Source: Colwellia sp.
GTDB lineage: Bacteria > Pseudomonadota > Gammaproteobacteria > Enterobacterales > Alteromonadaceae
DNA length: 64,000 nucleotides
Reading direction: 5' to 3'
NCBI GenBank assembly: GCA_013215295.1
Contig: JABSOZ010000006.1
Coordinates: 62,001 to 126,000 of the forward strand
The notes under the pieces are model-generated. The model was not told the origin of the DNA. It saw nothing but the letters and a program-made list of their open reading frames with translations, and did no database searches. Shown in pieces: positions 18,914 to 27,343 of the stretch. How positions within the stretch are numbered: the first letter of the stretch is position 1; each line of letters starts with the position of its first letter. Position numbers and translations under genes: made by a program.

Positions 18914-21001
18914 TTATTGTGCATTTCTAGCGATACGAAAACCTAAATCATTACGTTTATCCTTGCCATAATCTCTAAAAGATAGTCTTAATTCAGTACG
19001 AGTACCATGTTCCCAACTTGCTCCTCGAATCACATGGTAGTTTCCTGACTCCGGCCCCATGGGATCCTTGTTCGTATTAAGAGATAAGCCTGTTTGAATT
19101 TGATAATAGTCATGCAACCATTCAGCAACATTACCTGATAAATCAAACAGTCCTTTTTCGTTACTACGAAAAGAACCAACCGGAGCACTCGCAATATAAT
19201 TATCATTATATGTTGCTAAAACGGTTCCTAGGATAGGTGCGCCAGCTATGTCCGCAAAATTACCGGAACCTACTTTTGGAGGCAGTGACGGTCCCCAAGA
19301 GTATTTCAACATTTCACCATTGTGAAATCTTGCTGCCCATACCCACTCAGTCTCCGTTGGTAATCGATAACCGTTAGCCAATGGATCAAAATTAACCACT
19401 TTTCCCTCTTTGACCTCATAGACCTTAGCAAGATTTTCTTGTTCTGATATCCAGTTGCAGAATAAGGCAGCTTGCTGCCAAGTTAATTTAACCGCAGGTT
19501 GGTGGGTGCCATTTAAGCTATTACCTTTGATGTGTCCGGATGAATGCTCACGTTGAAATTGACGAAACTCTTTATTAGTAATTTCAGTGAAGCCAAGATA
19601 AAAAGCCTTCGTTATTTGCACTTTTCTTTTCACCTCATTGGCTCTACGACCTTGTTCTCTTCTCGATGCCCCCATAACAAAAGTATCATTAGGTTTAAAC
19701 AACTTGAGTTTATTACCCACTGTTGAGGTAATTATCGACTTTAAATTTTCCCAGCGAGCTTGTTCCTCAGTTTTTAAGGTAATTGACAATCGTTGTTCCA
19801 TTGTTAAGTTTGGTAAAATACTTGATTGGTAACTGATATAACCTTCTTTTTCTACTCTGATTGTTTGTCGTTTTATCGGTAAGGAAAGTTGTTGCGAAGC
19901 TCGTCCCATTAAGCGACCATCAATATAGAGTAAGGCATCATTTGGAGTGACAGCAAAAGAAATCACACCGTTATTTTCAAGCAATTGATAAAATTTTGAC
20001 ACGGTTTGGTCTGATGCCACTATCAATGAATGGGATTGTGACTGATAGCCTTCTTTAAACAATAACAAATCAAGTTCTTTGTCAGAGCTAACCGTTACAT
20101 TAAGTGGGCTTGTACCTAAAAATTTATCCCCATAAGAAATGTTCACACCCTTTGGGCTAGTCGAAATAGCTAACCTTCCCATTAACTTAAACAGCTTGAC
20201 TGCTTTTATTGTTTTTGTTTGCCCTGCTTTTACGGCAACTGCTCTTTGTGTCGCTTTATAACCCTGTTTTTTAAAGTGTAATGGATGCTCGCCTTCTAGC
20301 AATTGAGCGTTTAAAGGAGTTGTACCTAATAACACTTCATTTTCATAAACTTGAACTCCAAGTGGTTCAGAGTTAATCATGATATTTCCCCAAGCAGGGA
20401 TAAGGTTAATAACCAATTGTTGTGTTTTATTCTTACCCTCAATAGTAATTTCACTCTGGTAAGAGAAGTAGTTTTCCGCATGTATTACTAATTGATGGGG
20501 GCCTGCAGCAATATTGTTGACGGTATGCTGGTTTATGTTCACCACTTGGTCATCAATCATGATACGAATATCAACATCAGGAGTAATCTCTAAAGCGAGA
20601 TTTCCCGGTAGTGGGGTCAAGGTAAAGTGTATGCGCTGATTTTGTTGAGTATCAACAGTAAAGTGTTGCTCAAGAGGAGAATAGTCTGGCTTAATAACCT
20701 TCACTTGATACTGACCAGGTAGCATCAACAAATGGTCTTGCCATTTTAAGTATAATCCTCCGGTGATCTCTATTTCCTGACTGGGTGGAGACGATGTAAT
20801 AACAACTGATTTGGCTGTAAAAATATAGCCAAGTAAAATTAAGCCAGTAATAAATAAGCTGCTAATTAAATACATCACTAATTTATATTGACGTTTTTTT
20901 TTGACTTTATCAGCTACGAAAGGAACAGCATCTTTATTTTGATTCGTATGATGTTTAGCCGATAGTTTTGTTTGTTTTTTTTGTTGATTTATATTACTCA
21001 T
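18914..21001 (-). CDS. PEGA-repeat protein with FGE/SUMF1-like C-terminal domain
   Basis: 695 aa. A basic cytoplasmic N terminus, one helix at 41-62, then about five PEGA-type beta repeats (65-410; marks such as VYENEVLLGTTPLNA, ISYGDKFLGTSPLN) and a formylglycine-generating-enzyme-like domain at about 440-693 (TEITNKEFRQF, YRLPTETEWVWAAR, SGNVAEWLHDYY, DLGFRIAR). The two copper-binding cysteines of true FGE are absent: the segment before LGFRIAR has no Cys. It is therefore unlikely to make formylglycine; EgtB/PvdO-like or a purely structural role are alternatives. Its ATG overlaps the upstream TPR stop (ATGA), indicating translational coupling. Confidence 0.85.
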   Translation of the reverse strand: MSNINQQKKQTKLSAKHHTNQNKDAVPFVADKVKKKRQYKLVMYLISSLFITGLILLGYIFTAKSVVITSSPPSQEIEITGGLYLKWQDHLLMLPGQYQVKVIKPDYSPLEQHFTVDTQQNQRIHFTLTPLPGNLALEITPDVDIRIMIDDQVVNINQHTVNNIAAGPHQLVIHAENYFSYQSEITIEGKNKTQQLVINLIPAWGNIMINSEPLGVQVYENEVLLGTTPLNAQLLEGEHPLHFKKQGYKATQRAVAVKAGQTKTIKAVKLFKLMGRLAISTSPKGVNISYGDKFLGTSPLNVTVSSDKELDLLLFKEGYQSQSHSLIVASDQTVSKFYQLLENNGVISFAVTPNDALLYIDGRLMGRASQQLSLPIKRQTIRVEKEGYISYQSSILPNLTMEQRLSITLKTEEQARWENLKSIITSTVGNKLKLFKPNDTFVMGASRREQGRRANEVKRKVQITKAFYLGFTEITNKEFRQFQREHSSGHIKGNSLNGTHQPAVKLTWQQAALFCNWISEQENLAKVYEVKEGKVVNFDPLANGYRLPTETEWVWAARFHNGEMLKYSWGPSLPPKVGSGNFADIAGAPILGTVLATYNDNYIASAPVGSFRSNEKGLFDLSGNVAEWLHDYYQIQTGLSLNTNKDPMGPESGNYHVIRGASWEHGTRTELRLSFRDYGKDKRNDLGFRIARNAQ

Positions 21002-22509
21002 CCTCTAGTCACCCGCTCGCTGCATTGGATCACAATCGTTGGATGAGATTTATCGGCGTACAATATGAAAGCTTGTCGGACATCTCTAAAACCATCTCGT
21101 GAGCCCACTAGGGTATATTCACCCGGTGTTAAGCTAAGCTCTTTTGCCAGAAATCTTCCTAGCTGGCCACTACGATATAAGGTAACCATCGTTTGATTAT
21201 CTGATTTGATGTTTACTAAAAGGGGAACTTTTGCTTTTATCATAAGCTGGTTGATTGATTTAATTTGTTGGAGTAATTTTTCTCCAGGATGAGCAATATT
21301 CATCGCATCTTGTTTAGTAAAAAGTGCCTGTTGATAAACATTTTTATTGCTTAGCCTTTCTGGATAATCAATATAGTTGTTTAATTTATCTGATAATGTT
21401 AATCGTGCTGTCGATTTTAATATCCCAATTTGGGCTTGCAGCAAGGATTTATCTATAAGTAAAATTGCATTATATTTATCTAATGCCTTCGACCAATCTT
21501 CTTGCTGAATACGCTCTTGTGCTTGCTCAAACTTGAATGAAATGTTTGCTTGCATGCGCTCGTTTTTACTTTGTTTTATTGCTTGAACAGCCGGAACTGA
21601 TGTTGGTTTTATTTTCTTAGCTTGATTAAAAAACACGAGTGCTTGATTATATTTATTTTGCTGCAATTTTTTATAACCACTAGACATAGCAAAGGAATAA
21701 TCCCTATCAACGATCAATTGATTAACCTGCTGCAATTGCTCATTAACAAGAGCCGAACGTCTATCAAGTTGATGAGCTTGCTCAAAACTAGATTTTGCTG
21801 CTTCATATTGTCGGTCTTCAACAAACACTGTGCCTATTTTCACTAATGCCAGTACTTGATCTAAGACTAGAGCGCGGTCAAAGGCGGAGCTCGCTTTACT
21901 GTCGTTAGGTTGCATATACATGGCTACTTGCAATTTTTCTTTTGCCAGATTGGCATTGTTTTCTTTTAACGCTAATTTCCCTTGTGCTAAAAATTCACCA
22001 AATTGTTCAGGAATACTTGCCTCAATATTTATCAGTTGCTTAAGCGCATTTTGATAACTCGCCATCGCGCTAGAAAATTCTTGACTTCGATAATAATAAT
22101 CACCCGATTCTGCCGTTTTTAATGCAGCTTCAAAAGTCTCATTTGCCCAAAAAGTTACCTTCTTATCTTCGAGATTCTTTTGTTTTTCCAGCACTAGAGA
22201 GAGAATTTCTTGGGCATCTCGTCGATGTTTGGCTAACTGACTTTCACGCCATGGCGATTCATCTATGGGTTTACTGGCGTCCTGAGCCATGATCTCTTTT
22301 GCATCAATAGTAGAATAAATCGGTTTTACTGAACTGGGTAACCAAAAAATGACTAAATATAGAACAATGAACAAGACCATTAATAAAGCAGAGATAAGGA
22401 TATTTCGTAAATGAAGGCCTAATAACACTTTTTGAAAAATAGTGTGTTTTTTATCAAAATTTAATGAGATTATTTGTTCAGCTTTATTCACCGATTCATC
22501 TGATACCAT
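20998..22509 (-). CDS. Membrane-anchored TPR protein with PEGA-like end
   Basis: 503 aa. One helix at residues 36-56; residues 100-400 are helical with TPR-like units (DYYYRSQEFSSAMASYQNAL near 132, VFVEDRQYEAAKSSFEQAHQL near 225, KYNQALVFFNQAKKIKPTS near 286). The last 75 residues carry a PEGA-like segment (SLTPGEYTLVGSRDGFRDV near 455) and end in IQCSERV. TPRs bind partner proteins; the helix places the domain in the periplasm. Its stop overlaps the start of the PEGA/FGE gene by 4 bp, so the two are made together and probably interact. Confidence 0.8.
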   Translation of the reverse strand: MVSDESVNKAEQIISLNFDKKHTIFQKVLLGLHLRNILISALLMVLFIVLYLVIFWLPSSVKPIYSTIDAKEIMAQDASKPIDESPWRESQLAKHRRDAQEILSLVLEKQKNLEDKKVTFWANETFEAALKTAESGDYYYRSQEFSSAMASYQNALKQLINIEASIPEQFGEFLAQGKLALKENNANLAKEKLQVAMYMQPNDSKASSAFDRALVLDQVLALVKIGTVFVEDRQYEAAKSSFEQAHQLDRRSALVNEQLQQVNQLIVDRDYSFAMSSGYKKLQQNKYNQALVFFNQAKKIKPTSVPAVQAIKQSKNERMQANISFKFEQAQERIQQEDWSKALDKYNAILLIDKSLLQAQIGILKSTARLTLSDKLNNYIDYPERLSNKNVYQQALFTKQDAMNIAHPGEKLLQQIKSINQLMIKAKVPLLVNIKSDNQTMVTLYRSGQLGRFLAKELSLTPGEYTLVGSRDGFRDVRQAFILYADKSHPTIVIQCSERVTRG

Positions 22510-22551
22510 AGCTTTTCACCTCTACCTATTTTTTATTACATCTCTAAATTA

Positions 22552-23754
22552 TTAATCTCGATCATCTGATGAACTTACGTCTAGTTGGTAAATATCTTTT
22601 AAGATATTCCGCCATTGCTGATATTGATTTTCAACAGTACCGGTTAGCGTTATCGTGCGGTCTTCTAATTCAATAACATTTGATTCAATACTTGCTTCAA
22701 GTGAATCACCTAATTCTTGTAATGCATCAATATGAATTTGTGCCTCTGCTTCACGATCATAACCAGCTTTGAGCAAATAAACTCCACCCGTCATTCCAAT
22801 TGCCGATGCAGCTCTTACTGAGCCATCACTATTTCCAGCACCAAAAATACCTGCAACAATCGCAGCAGCTCCGATCAATTTTTGATTACTTGCTTTAGAT
22901 TTCATACTTCTCATTGCCATAACTTCGCTATAACTTTCTTGACGCCACTGTGAATATGGTTCTTTCATTTCTTTTACATATCCAGCGTAATATTCTTGTA
23001 ACGTATCGATAAAGAGGTGAACTCGATCTCTTACCTGACGAATGCGTACAATCATTGGATCATTTTCCGCTGGTAGACGGTTAACGGTTAAATAACCGGA
23101 CGATGTTTTAGACAAATGTTGAGAAAACTGCTGTGGTGCAAATGATTGGGCAAATTTCATTTCTGAGACTTGTCTTAACGCTATTTTTTCAGCCGATGTT
23201 AACTTTTTTCGGTAAGCATTAAGATCATTAGCAATGCGGTTATAAATATTTTGAAAAGGGTCGTTATCTCGTTGAGCTTTTTTATTATAGGAATACTTAC
23301 TGGCTTTTTGAGTATATTCTTTATCAAACCATCGCATGCCACTGACATCAATTACATCAATTTTCAAAACCATTAACTCGCCATCTGATTTAACAATTTT
23401 CCCAGTGATATTGACATCAACAGAATCATGCCCCAAGGGAATGACGCGAACGGCTCCCCAAGCTGAGCTTGACTGGATAGCCTCCATGAGCAAATAAGGG
23501 AAAAAACTGGCTTCAGCAACTCGTATTTCAGGAAAAACCAGTTCATCTTCATCAAGTTGATCAATATTTTCTAAGCCATTTGAAAAAATTGTAATACCAA
23601 CATCTAATAACTCATTTTCAGGCATATCTTCAATAATTTGATTTACTGCAACTACCTGAGTTGTTTTAACTACAACTGTGCTGCAACTAGTAATAAGGAA
23701 TACCATAAATAAAATGGTAACCACTGAACTTTGATTGCTATTAATTTCCATCAT
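22552..23754 (-). CDS. Lipoprotein with BON-like C-terminal segment
   Basis: 400 aa. Lipoprotein signal with lipobox ending at Cys24 (LITSC). Residues 60-180 look like an alpha/beta domain of unknown type, and 185-300 are largely helical. Near 320 there is a hydrophobic glycine-rich stretch (LIGAAAIVAGIFGAG) that could contact a membrane. The last 50 residues (VIELEDRTITLTGTVENQYQQW) resemble a BON domain, which binds lipid or outer-membrane partners. No family recognised for the whole. It begins 5 bp after the stop of the Ser/Gln-rich lipoprotein gene and is 42 bp before the TPR gene, in one operon. Confidence 0.75.
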   Translation of the reverse strand: MMEINSNQSSVVTILFMVFLITSCSTVVVKTTQVVAVNQIIEDMPENELLDVGITIFSNGLENIDQLDEDELVFPEIRVAEASFFPYLLMEAIQSSSAWGAVRVIPLGHDSVDVNITGKIVKSDGELMVLKIDVIDVSGMRWFDKEYTQKASKYSYNKKAQRDNDPFQNIYNRIANDLNAYRKKLTSAEKIALRQVSEMKFAQSFAPQQFSQHLSKTSSGYLTVNRLPAENDPMIVRIRQVRDRVHLFIDTLQEYYAGYVKEMKEPYSQWRQESYSEVMAMRSMKSKASNQKLIGAAAIVAGIFGAGNSDGSVRAASAIGMTGGVYLLKAGYDREAEAQIHIDALQELGDSLEASIESNVIELEDRTITLTGTVENQYQQWRNILKDIYQLDVSSSDDRD

Positions 23755-23758
23755 ATGC

Positions 23759-24877
23759 TTAACCTTGCTTTTTATACTTGCGATATTCCTGCCATAATTT
23801 TTCTCGTAACTTAGGATCTGCTTCCTTCATTGCCGCTTCTCTTATTTGACGAGCGACAACGTCATCATCATTACCACTGGGGATATCAGCTGGAGTGGTA
23901 AATATTGTTTGACTATGCCGTAATTTCCTTTGTTTTGTTTTTGAGTTAATATTTGGCATGCCACCTTGACCCGAATTACTAGAGTTTGTTGCTATGGTAG
24001 CCTTATTTCTTGCCGCACTTTCTGCCGCACCATTTAGCACGTCATCAAATAATGGGCCATTCGCTTCTGCAACCTGTTGTTCACTTCCTGCTTCATTTCC
24101 GCGACTTTGTACATACTCTCGTTCAGATAAAATCATGCCATCAAAATCACCCAAAGCCCCCTCAAGTTGTTGATCAAGTTCTGAAACTTGCTCATTAAAA
24201 GTTCGTTCGTTGCCATTAATAGCTGATTCATCTCCATTTTGTGCCGGTGTTGAATTTTGAGAAGAAGAAGCTCTTGTTGATGACTGCTGATTTGAAGCGC
24301 TTTGTGAAGATGATTCATTGTTTGATGATTGATGATTCGTCGCTTGACTGTCTGCCGAGGACTGCTGATTTGAGGCGTTTTGTGAAGATGATTCATTGTT
24401 TGATGATTGTTGATTCGATGACACTTCCTCTTCTTCCGAAAAATCAATATCTTGACTGCTACTTGTTGATGACTCTCCGCCATCATCATTTTCTGCCTTG
24501 CTTAAAGAGTCGCTACTTTGCTGGCTTTGTTCCTGATGTTCTTTTTGACCCTCGACACTTTCAGTGCCCTCGCTTGATTGGCTTGTTGTGGTTCCTTTCG
24601 ATGAAGCACGAGATGATGTTTGACCTTGTTGCTGCTGCTTTGAAGACTGAGATTTTTTTGACATCGAAGATTGCGGCCTAGATGATTTACTTTTGCTTCG
24701 TGAGCTACTTTTTGAAGCCGCTGGCGGACTAGAATGACTAGAAGGAGTACTTGCACTGGAAGGTGAAGGTGATGAAGGTGAAGGTGGTGTTTGTTGCTGA
24801 GATTGTTGCGTAGATTTACAACCAACAAAGCTGGCTAACAACACAATTAACAATAAAGTGAACATATGTTTTTTCAT
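23759..24877 (-). CDS. Ser/Gln-rich low-complexity lipoprotein
   Basis: 372 aa. Lipobox LASFVGC with Cys20. Residues 22-220 are almost only Ser, Gln, Asn, Glu, Thr and Pro, with an imperfect 26-residue duplication encoded by the 78-bp repeat at 24283-24418. This disordered part may span the periplasm. The C-terminal 100 residues are ordinary: a basic segment (KTKQRKLRHSQTIF) and a helical end (MKEADPKLREKLWQEYRKYKKQG, split around residue 355). The start is supported by AAGGAA upstream. No family recognised. Position between the TonB-C-like protein and the BON-like lipoprotein places it in the same envelope operon. Confidence 0.75.
   Translation of the reverse strand: MKKHMFTLLLIVLLASFVGCKSTQQSQQQTPPSPSSPSPSSASTPSSHSSPPAASKSSSRSKSKSSRPQSSMSKKSQSSKQQQQGQTSSRASSKGTTTSQSSEGTESVEGQKEHQEQSQQSSDSLSKAENDDGGESSTSSSQDIDFSEEEEVSSNQQSSNNESSSQNASNQQSSADSQATNHQSSNNESSSQSASNQQSSTRASSSQNSTPAQNGDESAINGNERTFNEQVSELDQQLEGALGDFDGMILSEREYVQSRGNEAGSEQQVAEANGPLFDDVLNGAAESAARNKATIATNSSNSGQGGMPNINSKTKQRKLRHSQTIFTTPADIPSGNDDDVVARQIREAAMKEADPKLREKLWQEYRKYKKQG
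24283..24418 (-). repeat. 78-bp direct duplication in the Ser/Gln-rich gene
   Basis: The 58-bp sequence beginning GACTGCTGATTTGA at 24283 recurs at 24361 with only a few differences (period 78 bp, 26 codons, in frame). It encodes the repeated QSSNNESSSQ-ASNQQSS segments. Confidence 0.85.
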
Positions 24878-24893
24878 AATTGTATTCCTTTTA

Positions 24894-26162
24894 TTATTGA
24901 AAAATCTGCAAATGTACTTTTTTAGCAGAAATTACGTTACCCTCAACAATTTTTGGTCTAAATTTAGTTTGCTTTAAAAACTTCAATACTTTTATACGCA
25001 TGGCATTGTCTTTCGGATTGGAACTAACAAAATTGATATTTTTTACTTTTCCATATCGAGTTACATCAATTGATGCATGAACATAATTAGCATCTGAAGC
25101 AGAAATTAAATCAGATGGCAAAACATTGGTTTTAATTAATATGTTTGGAAAGTTAGGTAGCGCAACTGGCAAAGAAAATAACTCACTGAACTCTTTAGTT
25201 ATTTCTGAATGATCTTTTAAATAATGATAAGCTGCCTGGTAAAGGTTTAGCGCTGTTTCCCGTTTGCCATACATTAAATACCAGTCTGCCAACTTCAACT
25301 TGGTACGAGTAACAAACAAATAATTAATTATTGGCTGGTTTAAATAAATCTCCATTTCTTGTTTGAACAACGAAATCCCTAATCTTAAGCTCCTAAATTT
25401 CAAAGAAGCTAACTGCCTTCCCAATAGGGACTTTGTTATAATAATATTTCCTTCGGAATCTACGTTCATCACTGGCGGAATATGATTCGATGTTGCAATC
25501 AAGTAATTGACCAAAATAAACTCATGTAATGGTGCTAAGACTCGTAAATCCGTTGAACCATATTTTTTTATCGCTATTTTAAGAGCTTGATCGTAAGTAT
25601 TATAACTATTGAGCAAATCAACAATTGGCTCTTTCTGCCTTTTTAAATTGTAAGATTTTAGATACCAGTTAGCCATTTTCATTTTAAGAAAAAACGTTTC
25701 AATATCCTCTTCGTTATAGTTTTGTTCATACAACCATTTGAGGTAACTATAGCGGCTATCCACAGAATCCCACTGTTCTTTTTCGGTTAAACTATTAATG
25801 AGAGTGTTAAGAATAGGGAGTATAGAAGTCGAGTAAAGTCCATTGTTAATGCGCTTTAGGTGCAAAGAACGAGTTAATGTTTTAATCGCTTTACCATGTT
25901 CTCCTTTTTGCTGATAAGCCAGACCTAAAGAAAATAATTGTTGAGATAGATCCTCAGCATAGACACCTTTTGTTGATTCTATTTCTTCTATATTAGTTTG
26001 GTATTCATCAACAAGTTCTGAAAACCTTGTCTGTGGATAAGCAGACAAGGTTTCTGTGGCATTATTTTGCTGTGTTCCAAAAGGTTCTGCCCATGTTGAA
26101 CTACAAACAAATAAAGTAACAGACAGCAAAAACTTCATGTAAATGACAATAATTAACTTCAT
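24894..26162 (-). CDS. Secreted TPR protein with TonB-C-like domain
   Basis: 422 aa. Signal peptide to about residue 25 (CSSTWAEP). GGAG 9 nt upstream supports this ATG over another at codon 9. TPR-like helical pairs are seen near 65-105 (LGLAYQQKGEHGKAIKTL) and 290-320 (LADWYLMYGKRETALNLYQAA). The C-terminal 65 residues (VHASIDVTRYGKVKNINFV, FLKQTKFRPKIVEG) match the TonB C-terminal fold. There is no N-terminal TonB anchor, so it is not an ordinary energy transducer; a periplasmic adaptor is likely. It is the first gene of the 26-12.6 kb cluster. Confidence 0.8.
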   Translation of the reverse strand: MKLIIVIYMKFLLSVTLFVCSSTWAEPFGTQQNNATETLSAYPQTRFSELVDEYQTNIEEIESTKGVYAEDLSQQLFSLGLAYQQKGEHGKAIKTLTRSLHLKRINNGLYSTSILPILNTLINSLTEKEQWDSVDSRYSYLKWLYEQNYNEEDIETFFLKMKMANWYLKSYNLKRQKEPIVDLLNSYNTYDQALKIAIKKYGSTDLRVLAPLHEFILVNYLIATSNHIPPVMNVDSEGNIIITKSLLGRQLASLKFRSLRLGISLFKQEMEIYLNQPIINYLFVTRTKLKLADWYLMYGKRETALNLYQAAYHYLKDHSEITKEFSELFSLPVALPNFPNILIKTNVLPSDLISASDANYVHASIDVTRYGKVKNINFVSSNPKDNAMRIKVLKFLKQTKFRPKIVEGNVISAKKVHLQIFQ

Positions 26163-26281
26163 AATAGCTCCTGGAAATTAAACCAACGCAACTTATGAAA
26201 GCTTTTAAATCCCAAAAACAACAATTAATACTTATTAGAATGTGAGGCTCTATCGGCCCTATGTTTTAGCGTATTAATTGC

Positions 26282-26308
26282 ATGGTGATTTTTCATACAA
26301 ATCACCAT
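26282..26308. promoter_or_regulatory. Perfect hairpin upstream of the envelope cluster
   Basis: 10-bp inverted repeat ATGGTGATTT / AAATCACCAT with a 7-bp centre, 120 bp upstream of the first cluster gene and 205 bp past the M23 gene stop. It has no long T-run on the minus strand, so it is an operator or weak terminator candidate. The rest of 26163-26512 shows no gene. Confidence 0.4.
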
Positions 26309-26512
26309 CATTAACTTCATTATAGATGGCATCAAATCGAAGTAAAGAAATGGTAAAAATTTTTGATATCTTTTTAATATATATTTTATGGAAAGTGCAA
26401 TGTTCTAGTGAAACGGGAGTGATTTATAACTAAAAATAAAAAATTATATGAGTCATATAAATGTTGTTAAAATGCTATCCAGATTAAATCGTTCAAGAAA
26501 ATAGAATATAAA

Positions 26513-27343
26513 TTAATTAATAGGCAGTGCTTTCAAGACTAAGGCTGGGTCTAAACGCATATTAAACCAATTAATACGCCAATCTAAATGTGGTCCAGTT
26601 GCTCGGCCACTTGAGCCAACCGCTGCTATTACTTGGCCTTTGGTAACATCATCTCCCGTTTGCACATAAGACTTACTTAAATGAAGAAAACTTGAAGTAA
26701 TACCATGACCGTGATCAATTATCATAGTGCCACCTGAATAGAACATGTCGGGTACGAACATTACAACGGTTCCTGCTGCAGGTGCTTTTACAGGATCGCC
26801 TGTTTTACCTGCATAATCTAAACCAAAATGAGGACGTTTAGGAACTCCATTAAACACCCGCTGACTACCATATACACCGGTAATAATGCCTTTTATTGGA
26901 GCAATAAATCCTTTTGAAAAATAAATTTTATTACTTAACGTTTTACGAGCTGCCCTAACATGGATACCATCTTGTTTTGCACGAGCGGCAGACTTAGGAT
27001 CCGGGTTCATTATTATTTTAGCAATACCTTCAATACGTTGAATTTTATATTCACGCTTTGTTGGGGTTAATGTTTTTTGTTCAGTTTTACCGTTCGGATA
27101 AGTGATTAGTAATAGATGCGATTTTTCATCATCACGGCTGAAACCAAACACATAATCACCGCGATTAGATAAAGGCAGAACTTTATTATCAAAAGTAACA
27201 ATATTATTACTGTCAGTTTTACCGATAACCAAAGCACCCTGCTTTATTTCTCCCGATAGCTTTATATCGGCAAAGGCATTTTGTGTAAATAAAACACTAG
27301 ATATACAAAAGCTAATAATTTTAATGTTGTTAAACTTAAACAC
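26513..27343 (-). CDS. M23-family (LytM-type) metallopeptidase
   Basis: 276 aa with a signal peptide (cleavage near NAFADI), so periplasmic. The C-terminal LytM domain (about 150-270) has HFGLDYAGKTGDPV (His and Asp zinc ligands) and HGITSSFLHLSK. The usual final HxH motif appears as GPHLDWRINW: the second His is Asp. This variant recurs in marine gammaproteobacteria, from memory, and Asp can still bind zinc, but activity is not certain. The family cuts peptidoglycan cross-links or activates amidases. The start codon overlaps the end of the QueD-like gene by 8 bp, so the two are coupled. Confidence 0.85.
   Translation of the reverse strand: MFKFNNIKIISFCISSVLFTQNAFADIKLSGEIKQGALVIGKTDSNNIVTFDNKVLPLSNRGDYVFGFSRDDEKSHLLLITYPNGKTEQKTLTPTKREYKIQRIEGIAKIIMNPDPKSAARAKQDGIHVRAARKTLSNKIYFSKGFIAPIKGIITGVYGSQRVFNGVPKRPHFGLDYAGKTGDPVKAPAAGTVVMFVPDMFYSGGTMIIDHGHGITSSFLHLSKSYVQTGDDVTKGQVIAAVGSSGRATGPHLDWRINWFNMRLDPALVLKALPIN

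Noticed and set aside
24010-24828. Several long open frames on both strands inside the Ser/Gln-rich gene
   Set aside because: They are by-products of its repetitive codons; only the minus-strand lipoprotein frame has a signal peptide, Shine-Dalgarno and operon spacing.
12614-26162. Ton, Tol-Pal or type VI secretion locus
   Set aside because: No exbD, tolB/pal, TonB receptor, or Tss core components are present; the TonB-C-like protein has no membrane anchor.
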